A stretch of DNA of 64,000 nucleotides from Haberlea rhodopensis (Eukaryota; Streptophyta; Magnoliopsida; Lamiales; Gesneriaceae), in assembly GCA_907163345.1 (NCBI GenBank), contig CAJQUN010000013.1, positions 10,896,307 to 10,960,306 on the forward strand. The letters run 5' to 3'. The notes below the pieces were generated by a model. That model had not been told where the DNA came from. It saw only the letters and a program-made list of their open reading frames with translations, and made no database searches. Shown piece after piece: positions 35,058 to 47,000 of this stretch; position 1 is the stretch's first letter, and the number at the start of each line of letters is the position of its first letter. A program made the translations under genes and the position numbers.

Positions 35058-36467
35058 ACATAGCACATACAAATTTAACCAAGCAAAGCATATTCAAGAA
35101 CTCTCCCCCTCAAAACATGCATGTTCTCCCCCTTTTTATGATAATCAAAAAACACAATGTTCAAATAAACAAATCAAGAGGATATATCACAAATATATAT
35201 TGACACATTGCCAAGGTCTAAAAATAAGCACATGTTCCTCATCAAGCATGTAATAGCCATAACAAGTATAAATTCAATGCATTCATTACAATTGCTTAAT
35301 AAATTGCCAACGAAATCAAATCCATTTGAACTCTTCAAAGTAAGATATCATATGCGCATGAGAGGCAAAATGAAAAACATTTAAGCTTAAGATCAAATCA
35401 TTGAGAGGAAGGCAAATGCGTTTAAGGCAATGAAACAACATGCGAATGAATTCTAAATGTGCAAAGCATGCATATGTTCCATCAAAAATCCATTTATTCA
35501 TGCTCAATAAACATTAAATTGCTCAATGCATCATCATAAACAATTGACGAGTTAATAAGGCGCATGTGATGAGAGCAAAATCATTTAGGCCATAGAAACA
35601 AAAAAGATATAAGAAATTCTTAAGCCATAATCCTATGATCCAAGATTGAGCATCTAAACAATTGAAACATGCTTAATTATCTTGAATTAAATTGCACATT
35701 GCATATTCAAGTGAACTCAAACCACATAATATATTTAGCATCATGCAAAAAATTTAAGTTGGTTAATGTACCAACATAAAGTAGGCAACTTTTAAGCATG
35801 CAACATATGAAGCATCATGATGAAGTGTATGAAGCATTATTTTAAGCTCATGACAAAGTCTCAAACAATTTATAACATGGCATCACAAGAGTAAGCCTAC
35901 AAATTAACATGCTCATTGTGTCAAATTTCTCAACACAATAACAAACTCCTATACCCACAATTATTTGAGCATTTGCATATTTTAACCATTGTGAGTTAAG
36001 CATATTAAACATGCATTTAAACAAATTTAAATATGCAACAAAACTCATTAATAAGAAGATACAACTTAATTCAATCATAAACTTGTTCAATTACAAAAAT
36101 GAGCATGAAATCAAGTCATATCATGTTTAAGCATTCAATAAAAACTCAATTTCAAAAACTCAAACATATAAATCCATATGTATGATTATACAACTTCTTA
36201 CTCATTTAAGGATCATATATGCATATGCTAAGGGGAAATGCTATGCACTACAAATGAAGCTACCCAATTTATTGGTCACAATTAATTTGTGCCAATGAAA
36301 TTTTACAATTTCTCTTTTAAATGCACAAGGAAAATATAATTAGCTCCCCCTAAATAACTCAATTTCTCAAAGATCACCTTCAAAGTAATTGAATTTCATC
36401 ACATAATCATGATATGCAATTCAAGGAATATTAACCAAGCAAAAGAGCTAATTATGCTACTATGAGC
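35058..36467. other. Non-coding interior of gag-only element
   Basis: A/T-rich with many GCAT-containing short words, and no pol motif in six frames. A block of this kind replaces pol between gag and the 3' LTR. Confidence 0.7.
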
Positions 36468-38091
36468 TTAAAATAAATTTACCTTGGATGACAAGAGTAA
36501 GTTCTTATCATCGGTTCTATACCTCGTGCTTCCTCTATTATGGTGCATTTGATAGTTTCCTCCCTTGAGGTGAGTGCCTTCATCCTCGATCCCTTTGTTG
36601 TTCCTACAAAACAAGTTTATAATTGGAGGATCTTTGGTACCCATTTTATTTTTGGGTCCTTGCGGGTTAGTTTTCATCGATTCCTTTGGAATCCATTTCC
36701 ACATCTTATTTGGTTGGTATTGATTTTTAACAAATCTACATTTGTTTCTTATATGTCCAACCTTACAACAATAAGTGCAAGTAATGGAATTATGCTTAGC
36801 TTTAGCTAACAAGCTTGAAAATGTTTTTGATTTGCTTGAAAAGCCTAGTACGGCTCTATCGAAGCTATATTGTTGCAAGCCAAGCAATTCTTCCAACTTT
36901 AAAATACTATCACTAAACTTGGCAAAGGATGCCTTTAAATCATGTACTTGATTTTTTAAAATGATATTTTCTTCTTCCTTCTTAGCCAAGTCTAGTTTGA
37001 GCAATTTGTTGCTTTTCTTACTTCTACCAAGACAATCAATAAGTTCATTATATGAATAAAGTAATTCATCATAAGAGGGTACTCATCATCATCATCATCT
37101 TCTTCATTGCCAAGAGCCATTAGACAAAGATTAGCTACATCTTCATCATCGGAGTCATTATCACTCCATGTAGCCATTACATCCTTCTTCTTCCCCTTGT
37201 CCACATTCTTCTTCCTAGGACATTCATTAGCATACTGGCCTTTATATTGACAATTGAAACATGTTACCTTGTTTGGGATCATAGTCGGTGGCACCAGAGG
37301 TCATTGGCTTGTTGTATTTATTATAGAACTTCTTGAACCTTCTTGTGAACAATGACTTCTCCTCATCATCTTCGTCATCGGATTGTGCTTTCTTTCCGAC
37401 CAAGGCAATCCCCTTCCTTTAGGTTTATCTTCCTCCTTCTTTATTTCCTTCCGGGTTGACACTTCAAGCTCATGAGTCACCAAGGTTCCATGGAGTTCAT
37501 CAAGATCATATGATGCACTATCTCCTTTGTTGGACTCAATGATTGCAGTCCTCTTGGCATCACATTCCTTAGGCAAAGCTCTTAGTGCTCTTCTCCATAT
37601 TTGCTTGGAAGGATATTTTTCACCAATTTGTGCAAGCTCATTGATGATTTGAGTGAGCCTTCTATATATTGAATCAGCATTTTCTCCAGACTCCATCTCA
37701 AAGGTTTCGTACTTGAGTTGCAAGAGATCGATCTTTGTCTCTTTCACTTGGTTTGTGCCATCATGACAAATTTGTAGTTTGTCCCAAATTTTCTTTGCGA
37801 TTGAGCACATCGAGATGCGGTTGTATTCCTTCATATCTAAAGGACAATGCAAAACATTAATTGCTTTAGCATTTTGAGAGATTAAAATCATATCCGCTTT
37901 TGTAAAATCATCCATTTCTTTGGGAACATTCTTTCCCTCAACTTCCTTTAAAATAATATGTGGACGTCATAATCTACGGATTGAATATATAGAGAAATTC
38001 TATTCTTCCAATATCCGTAATTATTTCCCGTGAAGAGCGGAGGTCGATTGGTCGGTTGACCTTGAGCAAACTCACTTGCTAGATTAGCCAT
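36468..38091 (-). pseudogene. Copia-type gag pseudogene
   Basis: Start MANLASEFAQGQ at 38091, with FTGNNYGYWKNRI typical of copia-type Gag N-termini. A one-base shift near 37955 moves into the frame of 37915-37301 (KIWDKLQICHDGT, LLQLKYETFEM, UBN2-type capsid). Further shifts join 37294-36992 (first knuckle CFNCQYKGQYANEC, in which the expected His is Gln) and 37004-36468 (second knuckle CTYCCKVGHIRNKC, with an intact CCHC set). The N-terminal capsid part and both knuckles are recognisable, but at least three frame lesions prevent one product. No pol follows. Confidence 0.85.
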
Positions 38092-38122
38092 AAAAAATTT
38101 AGTCTAAAAATAAAAACCAAGT

Positions 38123-38135
38123 GGCTCTGATACCA
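38123..38135 (-). promoter_or_regulatory. Primer-binding site (initiator Met tRNA type)
   Basis: Minus-strand TGGTATCAGAGCC, two bases from the 5' LTR end. It matches the usual plant primer site complementary to initiator tRNA-Met. Confidence 0.9.
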
Positions 38136-38137
38136 CT

Positions 38138-39925
38138 TGTTGGAACCGAATAGGGGGCGAATGAGGTTCCTTGGCTACTTTAGCGATTTAGAGTGATTTT
38201 GCAAAAGTCGAGTTTGCGCTGCGGAAGACTGTAAGTCAATTGCAACCAAAACAATAAGAAGTAATAATATAAATGCGTAATGTAAATAAAGCAATAAAGA
38301 ACACAAGTATTTGTTATAGAAGTTCGGCGATGAATCGCCTTCTCCTCTTCCCGGTTATAAAACGTCCAACCGAGGTTCCACTAGAACACTTCGATCTTGG
38401 CCTTGAGGGCTCCAAGTTAGCCACAAACAAACTCTTCCCGAGTCACACACTCTTAACGAGTCTTCTTGGCGTTAAGGGCTCGAAGGATAGCCACACACAT
38501 GCACCAACTTCACTTGTTGATGACTTATACAATTTCCAACTTGTGTCGCTGTTGGAGGACCTTTACAATGATTCACAACTTGTGTGTTACAACAAATGAC
38601 ACCTTCACGGTGTAACCAAATGAGGAACAAAGCTCTCACACAAGAATAAGAAACAAACTCTCAATACAAGACACTAAAATAGAAATATATGAAGTTTGTA
38701 ATGCTAGATTGAATTTAATTGAACAAAGCTTTCTTGTATTGTATCCTCTTGTTTCTTGTATTCAACTTGAGCCCAATTATCCATATTTATAGTGTATGAG
38801 TCTTCCAAAGGTCATACTAGCCGTTTATAGCCGATAGCAACAATTTTGGACCAAAAATGCACTCCATCGCCTCGGGCGATCTCCATCGCCAAGCCTTAAC
38901 GGTCAAATCTGGCCCAAATCGCCTCAGGTGATCTCTCCGTCGCCTGGGGCGATCTCCATTAAATAAAAATGCCATAGGTAAAGTTCTGGATCGCCTTGGG
39001 CTTTTCGTGCATCGCCTGGGGTGATCCCGCCTTGAAAAATTGCCTTAGGAAACATTTTGGATCGCCTCAGGTGTTTCATGAATCACCTGCGGTGATCCAG
39101 ATCACCAGGCACACGCCCGTGCCATTGCTTCAGTCGATGGTGCGCGGCGTGGCTCGGATAGCCTGAGGTGATGGCCCGGATCCCCTGAAACTATCTGCCA
39201 GATTTCAACACTCTCAAACTTTGCACCTTTCGACCATCTTAAGCTCGTTTCTGGGACAAGTGGTGAACATCAAAGTTGTAGCATATCCTCTTAGCTATGC
39301 GTGGACACCAAAATCATCGAATGTCATTAAGTTATGAAGAAGTTATGCCCAAAATTCTACAGCCACTCCAACCTTGCTACAATATGCACTTGCTGTGACT
39401 TCCATGCCATTTTTCTCCATGATGCAATCCGAATTGGACTAAGATGTTTGAATTGAAATCTATAATTTTGAGTTGGCTTTCCATCCTCTTTGAATTCACA
39501 CCATTCGGACCATCGATCCAAAAGATATTATCAAAACACTGCACTGCGCTCCAATTGGCTTCTATACGAATTTGCCCACCAACGGACCATTGGTTTGTGG
39601 GCATTCATTTCATCATAAAATATTGTTCCAATAATATTCCACACATGTTGAACACTTATTTTGTTTATTCATAGATGTCATTCCTTCTCGTCCAAGCTCA
39701 ATATCTTCCTTCATAAAATTCACCGCTTGTCCTATGAACTCGCAAATGTCATTGTATAAATTGGGTCCTTTTTCCATTGGTCTTCCCAACCAAAATTTTC
39801 ATCTAACCTTGTACACTGAGTAGACACATTAGTACACAAATGCAAGTTTTGTTAATCATCAAAACCGATAAATAATTTGGAGATTAATTAAGCATTAAAC
39901 TCAACAATGCGTTTAAGGCTCAACA
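38138..39925 (-). mobile_element. 5' LTR of gag-only element
   Basis: Collinear with 32004-33764 (over 90% by eye), with indels in the GGCGATC motif array (38861-39190). TATA-like CTATAAATATGG at about 38785. Confidence 0.9.
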
Positions 39926-39930
39926 AACAC

Positions 39931-40201
39931 TACCACCATAGGTGCGTACATTTATTGACATCACCGGTTACTTCTCACTATCACATTCGTCGTATTCCAT
40001 ACGATTCTGCAATCACAATGGTTAGCAATAACACAAATTTTCATTGCCTCATTTCATAATTACACATAGATGTACATAATCGTCACACATTATGCAACAC
40101 AATATCACAATCATGTGTAAATAATGTGTTATTCTATTTTCTCAAACATCCCTAGGCCCTCAGACAGCCCCAAAGAGCAACAACTGTTTTGATACCACTA
40201 A
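39931..40201 (-). other. Internal leader and primer site of the gypsy derivative
   Basis: Contains the primer site TGGTATCAAAACAG (40197-40184), differing from TGGTATCAGAGC at two positions, then a leader with no ORF. Confidence 0.65.
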
Positions 40202-41812
40202 TGTAAGGACCACACGTCCTAATCCCATCATTAGTGCATTTATCATCTATGTTATTGCATACATTCATATCATTAGGGAATTCACATTATATGCTTCAAT
40301 GGTAATGGCATGACGCCTATAAAATTTTCATCATAAATTCTCTTAACATCCGATTCCCAACACAACTAGCATATGTATACACTTCACAATGCACTAACAT
40401 GTTCTCAGTTCATTATGCAATTTCCCTTAATTAAATTGTACGCAACTCATAATGAAAAGAGAATCTCACGACTTTATACAACCCATATACACATATCAAT
40501 TATTGCTCACATTTGAGCATTGAACAAATAATTGTGTATCTATTTGTATAAGCATATTATTCTATACCAAAACTTGTACCTCGCTCCCAGAAACATCCTT
40601 ATGTGCCCGTCCAAACTCATCTATCAATTCAACGTCGTACCTGTTCCACCTGTTTCAACAGAAACAGCCCCCCCAACGGGGTGAGCATACCAACAACGCA
40701 TACTTCCAATATCATCATGTATATATAATTGATAATTTACAAAATGTGATGCTGTAATTTAAATAAATACTCCCCGAGTATTCCACAACCAAAAGAGATC
40801 TCTCACAATGTTCATGTTCTCACAATCTCGAAAATCAATTCCAAGTCATATAAATCATCACCATAATGATTACTATACACATACTCAAATCGACAGTTCG
40901 ATAATCAAAATAACAATCACAGGATAACCATGATTTACTGAAATCAAATAATCTTAGTTATTAATTCATTAGTCCTAACTCATCATATAACCTCGCACGC
41001 TCAACAACATCGGCATCACAATCCATTGCACGCTCAACAGCGACATCACAATACATTGCACGTTCAACAACGACATCAGAATAATTCATAGCATCACTTT
41101 GGTGCTTTCAATACTTAACGACACATTACTCAACAATTAGTCCATTAATATGACATTCCATACGCGTACGTCCCTACGTACTAATTCCAACATACAAGAA
41201 TATATCATTCATTGCACGTAACTATAAATCATTTACCTATGCTCGTACGTCACACGTACCTTATGATCGATAACATGATTTAGACATCCTCGACAACCGG
41301 AGACTCATACAATATCTATTTTGAACATCAATTCATTAACATCATAGTAATAACCCCTACAATAACATCATAATCGTATAGATTCAACATGCTTCCTATC
41401 ATACTCATTCACAATATATCGTACTCCGCATACTATTCAAATCATCCCACTTATAATTTATTAACTTGAGTTATCATTTAACTCAAACATGCAATACATG
41501 TCTTAATAAGGTTCAATACTTGTAACATTATCCCATTGTCAATAAAACTTCCCTAAAAGTCATAATCATCATCAAAACAGACTGCACATGTTCATATCTC
41601 AAAATTCCCAACAAAATATGAATTTTCACAATTTTCGGGACATATATCGATCTCTATTATTATAGCGATCGATCTCTGGCGGCAGGAATAATTTTGCCAA
41701 ATTTTCCCTTTCGGTGATCGATAGCTACAAAATTAGCGATCGATCTCTGAAACTGTTCATCGTGACCAATTTTGAGTTTTCTTCGAGCGAGCGATCGATC
41801 GATTGATTTTGA
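40202..41812 (-). mobile_element. 5' LTR of the gypsy derivative, truncated
   Basis: Collinear with 22016-23755, with an extra block of about 90 bp near 40230-40320 and a loss of roughly 250 bp in the GATCGATC cluster. Similarity stops at about 41812, so the outer 0.7 kb carrying the promoter is missing. Confidence 0.8.
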
Positions 41813-42564
41813 AATGCCAACAATGCTTTCTTATGCCACTCTTGCTTTGAACTTCTGTACCTTCTTGTTGATACCGAATGAATCAGACTGATGGAGAATG
41901 ATTTTATTATTATTGCTTTAATATGCTACATCTGCTTTCGAAGCTGGCATGCCGAGTTGAACATCTAATGAGAAAACAACTTACTGAATTACCTTATGTT
42001 TTTTTAAAACAAAAGAAACATAAGGTAATAAATTACTGAATTACCTTATTTTAATAAATCATTTCCAAGAAAAAAATGCATGTCATTATTGAACCTGACA
42101 ATTGACATACATGTAACACAATGACTCCCCTGAACCGACCCGTGGTCAACAAACAGGTTAATCGGGTCAACGATTCGACGAGTTGGACCCGTAACCGTCC
42201 CGTCTATAGGTGAGCTGGTTAAGGGTCATAATATTCTAACCCATGAACCGCCGATAGCGGTTCAAGGATTTAGTTTAATTTTTTTTACGGTTTTAAATTT
42301 AAAACATATTTTATGTTGTAGATTTGAACTCATGAGTCATGACCTCCAATTTGGATAATTAGATTCAACACTAAGCTGTAAGAGCCTCGTTGATCTAAAT
42401 ATAGTGCTATAATTTATATATATTAATCAAAAAAATAACCGTAATCGGAATCGGTTGTTCATGAACCATAACTGAACCCGTCAAAGAAGGTTGCGTTTAA
42501 GGGTTGAGGTTTTTTGAGCTGTTTAACCGACGATTCTGAACCGTGGTCAGGTCAAATCCCAAGA
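41813..42564. other. Intergenic, with possible old MITE
   Basis: 42126-42556 starts CCCTGAACCGACCCGTGGTC and ends TTCTGAACCGTGGTCAGGTC, with GAACCG-type internal words. It may be a decayed hAT-like MITE, but the terminal repeats do not pair cleanly. Confidence 0.4.
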
Positions 42565-43015
42565 GCACCTCCCTTGACCTTAGGATGCACTTTGCTGGCA
42601 CTTCTTAATTCGACTGCACAAGAGTAGCAAACTCCTTTCCAAATATGGAAGTGAAAAGTCCGCGAATCTCTTGCAGCTCGGGGAATGCTCCACTTCTGGA
42701 AGCTGCATAGATCAATTCTGATATTGCCTCGTTGAGCATGATCCGTGCTGTTTTTTTCTATCTCACATCTCTCCCCAACAATATGGCAGTAGCTTACAAT
42801 CATGACATATGCATCCAAATGTATTTTGCTCTGATAGAATTGCAGTCAAATTCGGAACAAGCTAAATGTTGGAGTATGTTCTCGGCTTTAACTTGCACGA
42901 AGGAGGACACATTCTTGGTGACCGAACAGGAGCAACTGGACGACTTCAGATTTTTCAAATTGGCCAGAATCTTCCATTCTGTTTCTGAGTGGCTATCGAT
43001 CAAAGCAAGCTGCAC
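42565..43015 (-). pseudogene. IST1-like (ESCRT/VPS4 regulator) pseudogene fragment
   Basis: Alternating minus-strand frames give pieces that line up, in order, with the plant IST1 domain: VQVKAENILQ; then LDAYVMIVSYCHIVGERCEIEK; then RIMLNEAISELIYAASR and FPELQEIRGLFTSIFGKEFA; then CAVELRSASKVHPKV. At least three frame changes are needed, one at an A7 run (about 42758). IST1 proteins bind VPS4 at multivesicular bodies. Neither the N-terminal part of the domain nor flanking exons are recognised, so this looks like a relic. A sequencing error at the A-run cannot be excluded for one of the shifts. Confidence 0.6.
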
Positions 43016-44067
43016 CCCTTCTCATTTTTTTTTTCACTCTGTTCTTTTTTTAAGCTTCTTTAAACTTTTGAAGCTCTGAAGTGATCTTACAAATATCAGC
43101 ATACATATATATATATACATATTTATGTATCTTGGCCTTTACAAATTCTTCAAGAATTATGACTCCTTGTGTATTGATTTTATTCTTACCCTCAAAAAGA
43201 TTCCACACTTATATGGATCTGTTGAGTTAGTCTCAGGTGTGGTCAGTGTATGAATTGTGAGGACTTTTTCTTCATCATCTTCCCAAGAACAAATCCAGAA
43301 GTTTGACAAGGTGTATAAACTCTCACTGAGAATTTCTTTTTATATAGTCTCTACGCAATGGCAGAGATAATCTATGGCATGAATTTGATATTCATTTCTT
43401 TAAAAAACAAAAACACTTTGCAAAGTTCTGAATATGTTTGCCATATTTATGGTCATTTCAATCAAATTGTGGTTTTAATCACATCAATCGAGCAAATTGT
43501 GGGCAGAAAACAAAAAAAAAAAAAAAATTCCAATATTGATGATTAAAATATTTGTCAGCACAGCATTTAAAATAATTTAAAATAAATATTATGGCAGCAG
43601 AGTAGATATAGCAATTTCGTACATTAGTTACCATTACTTGTATTCGTACCACTGGCAAAGCAACGTGGGATCGGATACAAATAATCATTGGAAAATATTT
43701 ATATTCACCAGTTTTGAGCCTCACTTATACATCAACTAATGTTATCTTTTAAATTAAAAAACAAATTAATATACCAATTATTTCAAACCAATCATATTGA
43801 GTTGTCTATAAATGTGACCCAACCAGATGTTACACAATAATACTGTGTCTATAAATGTGATACAAAGCGAATGTATACAAGTATTTTCCAATGATACTGA
43901 ACAAAATAGACGAATATTTAGAAAACTGTATATTGGATATCCAAATAACTAATTTCGGGAAAGCCTCTGTGAAAAATAAATAAAAATTAATCCACATGGC
44001 GAAAAAGAGTACATTGCACATAAGAAAGCATGCAAGTATAAAGGGAGACCACTCAATCCACACAATT
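43016..44067. other. Intergenic, AT-rich
   Basis: No gene seen. The right end must hold the 3' UTR of RAD23, which ends at 44068. An A-run occurs at 43510-43527. Confidence 0.6.
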
Positions 44068-47000
44068 TCACTCATCAAACTCATGGATATGATCTAAGAG
44101 GTAATTTGCAGCCAGCTCCTCGTTCTTGTTGCACGCAAAATATACTTCTAATACCAATGCTCGATCGAACCCCATTGCTTCAAGCTGCAAATCAAATCAA
44201 ATTACCATAAATGAGTAATTGAGACCATTGTGCTGACTAATTTGTTTCACATAGACTGCGTTGGCATTGATGTATTTGGATATTTGAAAATTACTTGATT
44301 TGAAATTATATTCTATGAGAGAGATAATTTCCATTCCGTTAAAAGTATATACAAACAAAACTTTCACCAAAACATTTGAGTTGTGAAATTGAAATCCATA
44401 TATCTAAACGCAAAAAGAAGGATACAATCTATCTAGAGAGGGAGATTCTTGTATACAACTTGGTGCACCATGCACCAAGGCACACAGCCACACACACATA
44501 TATACATACATACATATGTCTATATATGTGTGTGCCTTGGTGCATAGTGCACCTAGGTGTATACAAGCATTTTCCATCTAGAGAGGAGGTTCTTGGTGGC
44601 TTGCATTGAGGTTCCATAATCACAATTATAGAACAGACCATTTGCTATTATACTAAAAACTATAGGTAATAATAACAGAATAACTCAAATCTTTTTAACC
44701 GTACAATAATCAAAGCATTTGGATTGGTGTGCCACATCACTAATCACATAAAAACATCAATGATAATGACATTTACTATGTTTACCAGAGGGTACTTGAA
44801 TTTTAGCTCAAAAATTTTTTTGGCTGGAGATGATAATGGGCATCCAAATGGAGTAACCAATCAACGAGATTGAAAATACGTTAACCTCAAAATAACATAT
44901 ATTTATATAAAATTTAAGATTTTTCATGGAGACAATAATGTATCCCAATATGAGTAGCCAATCAATGAGATTAAATACACATTAACCTCAAAATAACATA
45001 TTTAATATATAAATGAAAAACATACACGTTCAATTGCTTCACGCTCTTCTGGTGTGACAGTGATGGCTTGCGGCATCGCTTCAGCCATTTGTTCTAATAT
45101 GTTCCTGATTGCATCAAAGTCACATTCAAAGCTCAGAAAAGATTCACATAGTTGGGACTAAAACAATCGGATGTAATATAAACTAGAATCAACAGAAGTA
45201 CACTACAGTTTTCTCACCCCTCCCCCTCAACAGGTTCATTTATTAGGCGTAGAAAATCAGCCTGATGATCTTGGATCATTCGAACTAATTGCGGATTTTG
45301 TTTTCCTAGTTCTTGAAGCATGGGCTGGTGGTACATAAAAAAGACATTTACAAGGTAAAGATGGCATTAACATACTAGCACCCAAAAACTGAAATAACTA
45401 ATTGTACATGTAATACAAGTACCTGCAAGATTTGAGGATTGGCTTGAACCAGGGCTCGTAGTGATTGAAACTGATAAAAATAAGAACAAAAAAATCAAAA
45501 TACATACTTTGTAATGGAAACCCAACAGTAGAAAAACATGTTTGGCACCTGTGGACTGTTGCGAAGGAAATCTAGGGCGCCACCACTTGCGTTTGAATCC
45601 ACGTTAGGGAGGCCCTGGCTCCAGAAAGATGTAAATAATTATTCTTGTTTTTGTTTTCTTCATTTAATATACGTAATATCTTTTCGGGTTCTTTTCATGA
45701 AAGATCAAATGATTTCTCAGAGATAGGGACAAATTCCTACCTGAGGAAAAAGGTCCAACGGATTAGCATTGGGTCCAGTAGAAGCTACTGCTGGCTGTGT
45801 AGCCTGGATTGGAGGATTCACGGGCTGCCCACCAGCAGGTGTTTGCGCCGCAGGAGCAGCTTCTGCTTGCTCTGGAATTCCCTGATATTAAACTTTCGCT
45901 CAAGGTTATGTAGACATAGTTATTCAAGGTGGAAGAGAAGAAAAATCAAAAGCAATCCACAAAAATATCGGAAACATGCTGTTGAATCTCTGTCACATTA
46001 TGCAGTCCTCTATAGTAAGGGTAAACAAACAAAATAGAATGGTGAACTAACAGAATAAAGGTATTCAATGGCTCTCTCTGGATTATTATAAGCAGCACGT
46101 AGTGCGCGAATAACTGTATCTCGATCCCAACATCCACCACCCATATCAAGAATTTGTTGAACAGTACCCTCCAAGTTACTTCCAGCAACAAGATTTGAAG
46201 CAGCTTGACCATAAATATCTGTTACCGAGCTGTTTGAACAAAAATACATATATCCATATAACAGTCTTAAGCAGAATGCAACCATTTCGCAAGTAATGAA
46301 CAGACAAGGTTTACTCACGAAGCAAGAGCAGGAGCAGGAGCAGGAGCAGGTGCAGGAACGGGAGCAGGTGCAGGAATGGGAGTAGATGCAGGAATGGGCG
46401 CAGGTGCAGGAACGGGAGCAGGAACAGATTCAGGAGCTGACCGCGGACTGAAAAAGAAAGAGTCGGAAATTCTTGATAATAACATAAAATAAAAAAGAAA
46501 TTTGTTAGTGCTAGCTGAAAACTAGGCCAATAAGAACTCACGGTGCATTAGTTGATACAGGTGTCGGAGCTGCTGTTACTGGCTGTGTTGGAGGAGGGGT
46601 ATTAGTTGCAGGTTGGGTCTATAGGGAGACAGACAAAGAAACCAACCACGACGTTTCAAACTATTAGATAATTCAATAATTTAAAATCCTCATCAGGAAT
46701 TTAAACCTAAATTCATAAACGACAAGTCCAGACAGATGCCACCACTCAAACTTTGCAAGGACACATACATACAGACATGTCAGGGTAAGTTTTAATATGC
46801 GACCTCTACAAAACTGCAATCTTTTTTTGTTTAATATGTTTGGAAAATATATATTTGGGACCTAAAAATTATGTGTTTCCATCCTTTTTTCTTCTTGTTA
46901 CTAACTTCCGTTTTGGTCTTGATCATTTTATCATTTTCATAAGGTGTTTCAGAAAGTCATTTTCTTAATTTAAATTTATCCAACAATTGATTTAAAGTTT

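Larger units (their letters stand above)
32004..39925 (-). mobile_element. Gag-only LTR retrotransposon (TR-GAG-like, copia-type gag)
   Basis: Two LTRs, 32004-33764 and 38138-39925, each start TGTTGGAACC and end GGCTCAACA (plus strand). They are flanked by a perfect 5-bp target duplication AACAC (31999-32003 and 39926-39930). Minus-strand primer site TGGTATCAGAGCC lies next to the right LTR (38135-38123), and a polypurine tract AAAAATGGGGAGAT precedes the left LTR (33778-33765). The interior encodes only gag. The 33765-36467 stretch is non-coding apart from a nested solo LTR. No protease, integrase, RT or RNase H. Confidence 0.92.
22016..41812 (-). mobile_element. Large non-coding Ty3/gypsy-type derivative (LARD-like), host of nested insertions
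   Basis: The two LTRs are at 22016-24494 and 40202-41812. On the minus strand the order is right LTR, primer site TGGTATCAAAACAG (40197-40184), internal DNA, purine-rich GTAGGGGATAAA (24506-24495), left LTR. Removing the nested insertions leaves about 3.8 kb of internal DNA, with no recognisable gag or pol. A TTCGAGGACGAAATTT segment just before the polypurine tract resembles the end of gypsy pol regions. The right (5') LTR lacks about 0.7 kb at its outer end, including the promoter. Confidence 0.7.

Noticed and set aside
42126..42556. Third hAT-type MITE family
   Set aside because: Similar words at both ends, but the termini are in direct rather than clear inverted arrangement and no 8-bp duplication is visible.
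45645..46037. Plus-strand 130-codon frame
   Set aside because: Antisense to RAD23 exon 7 and neighbouring introns.
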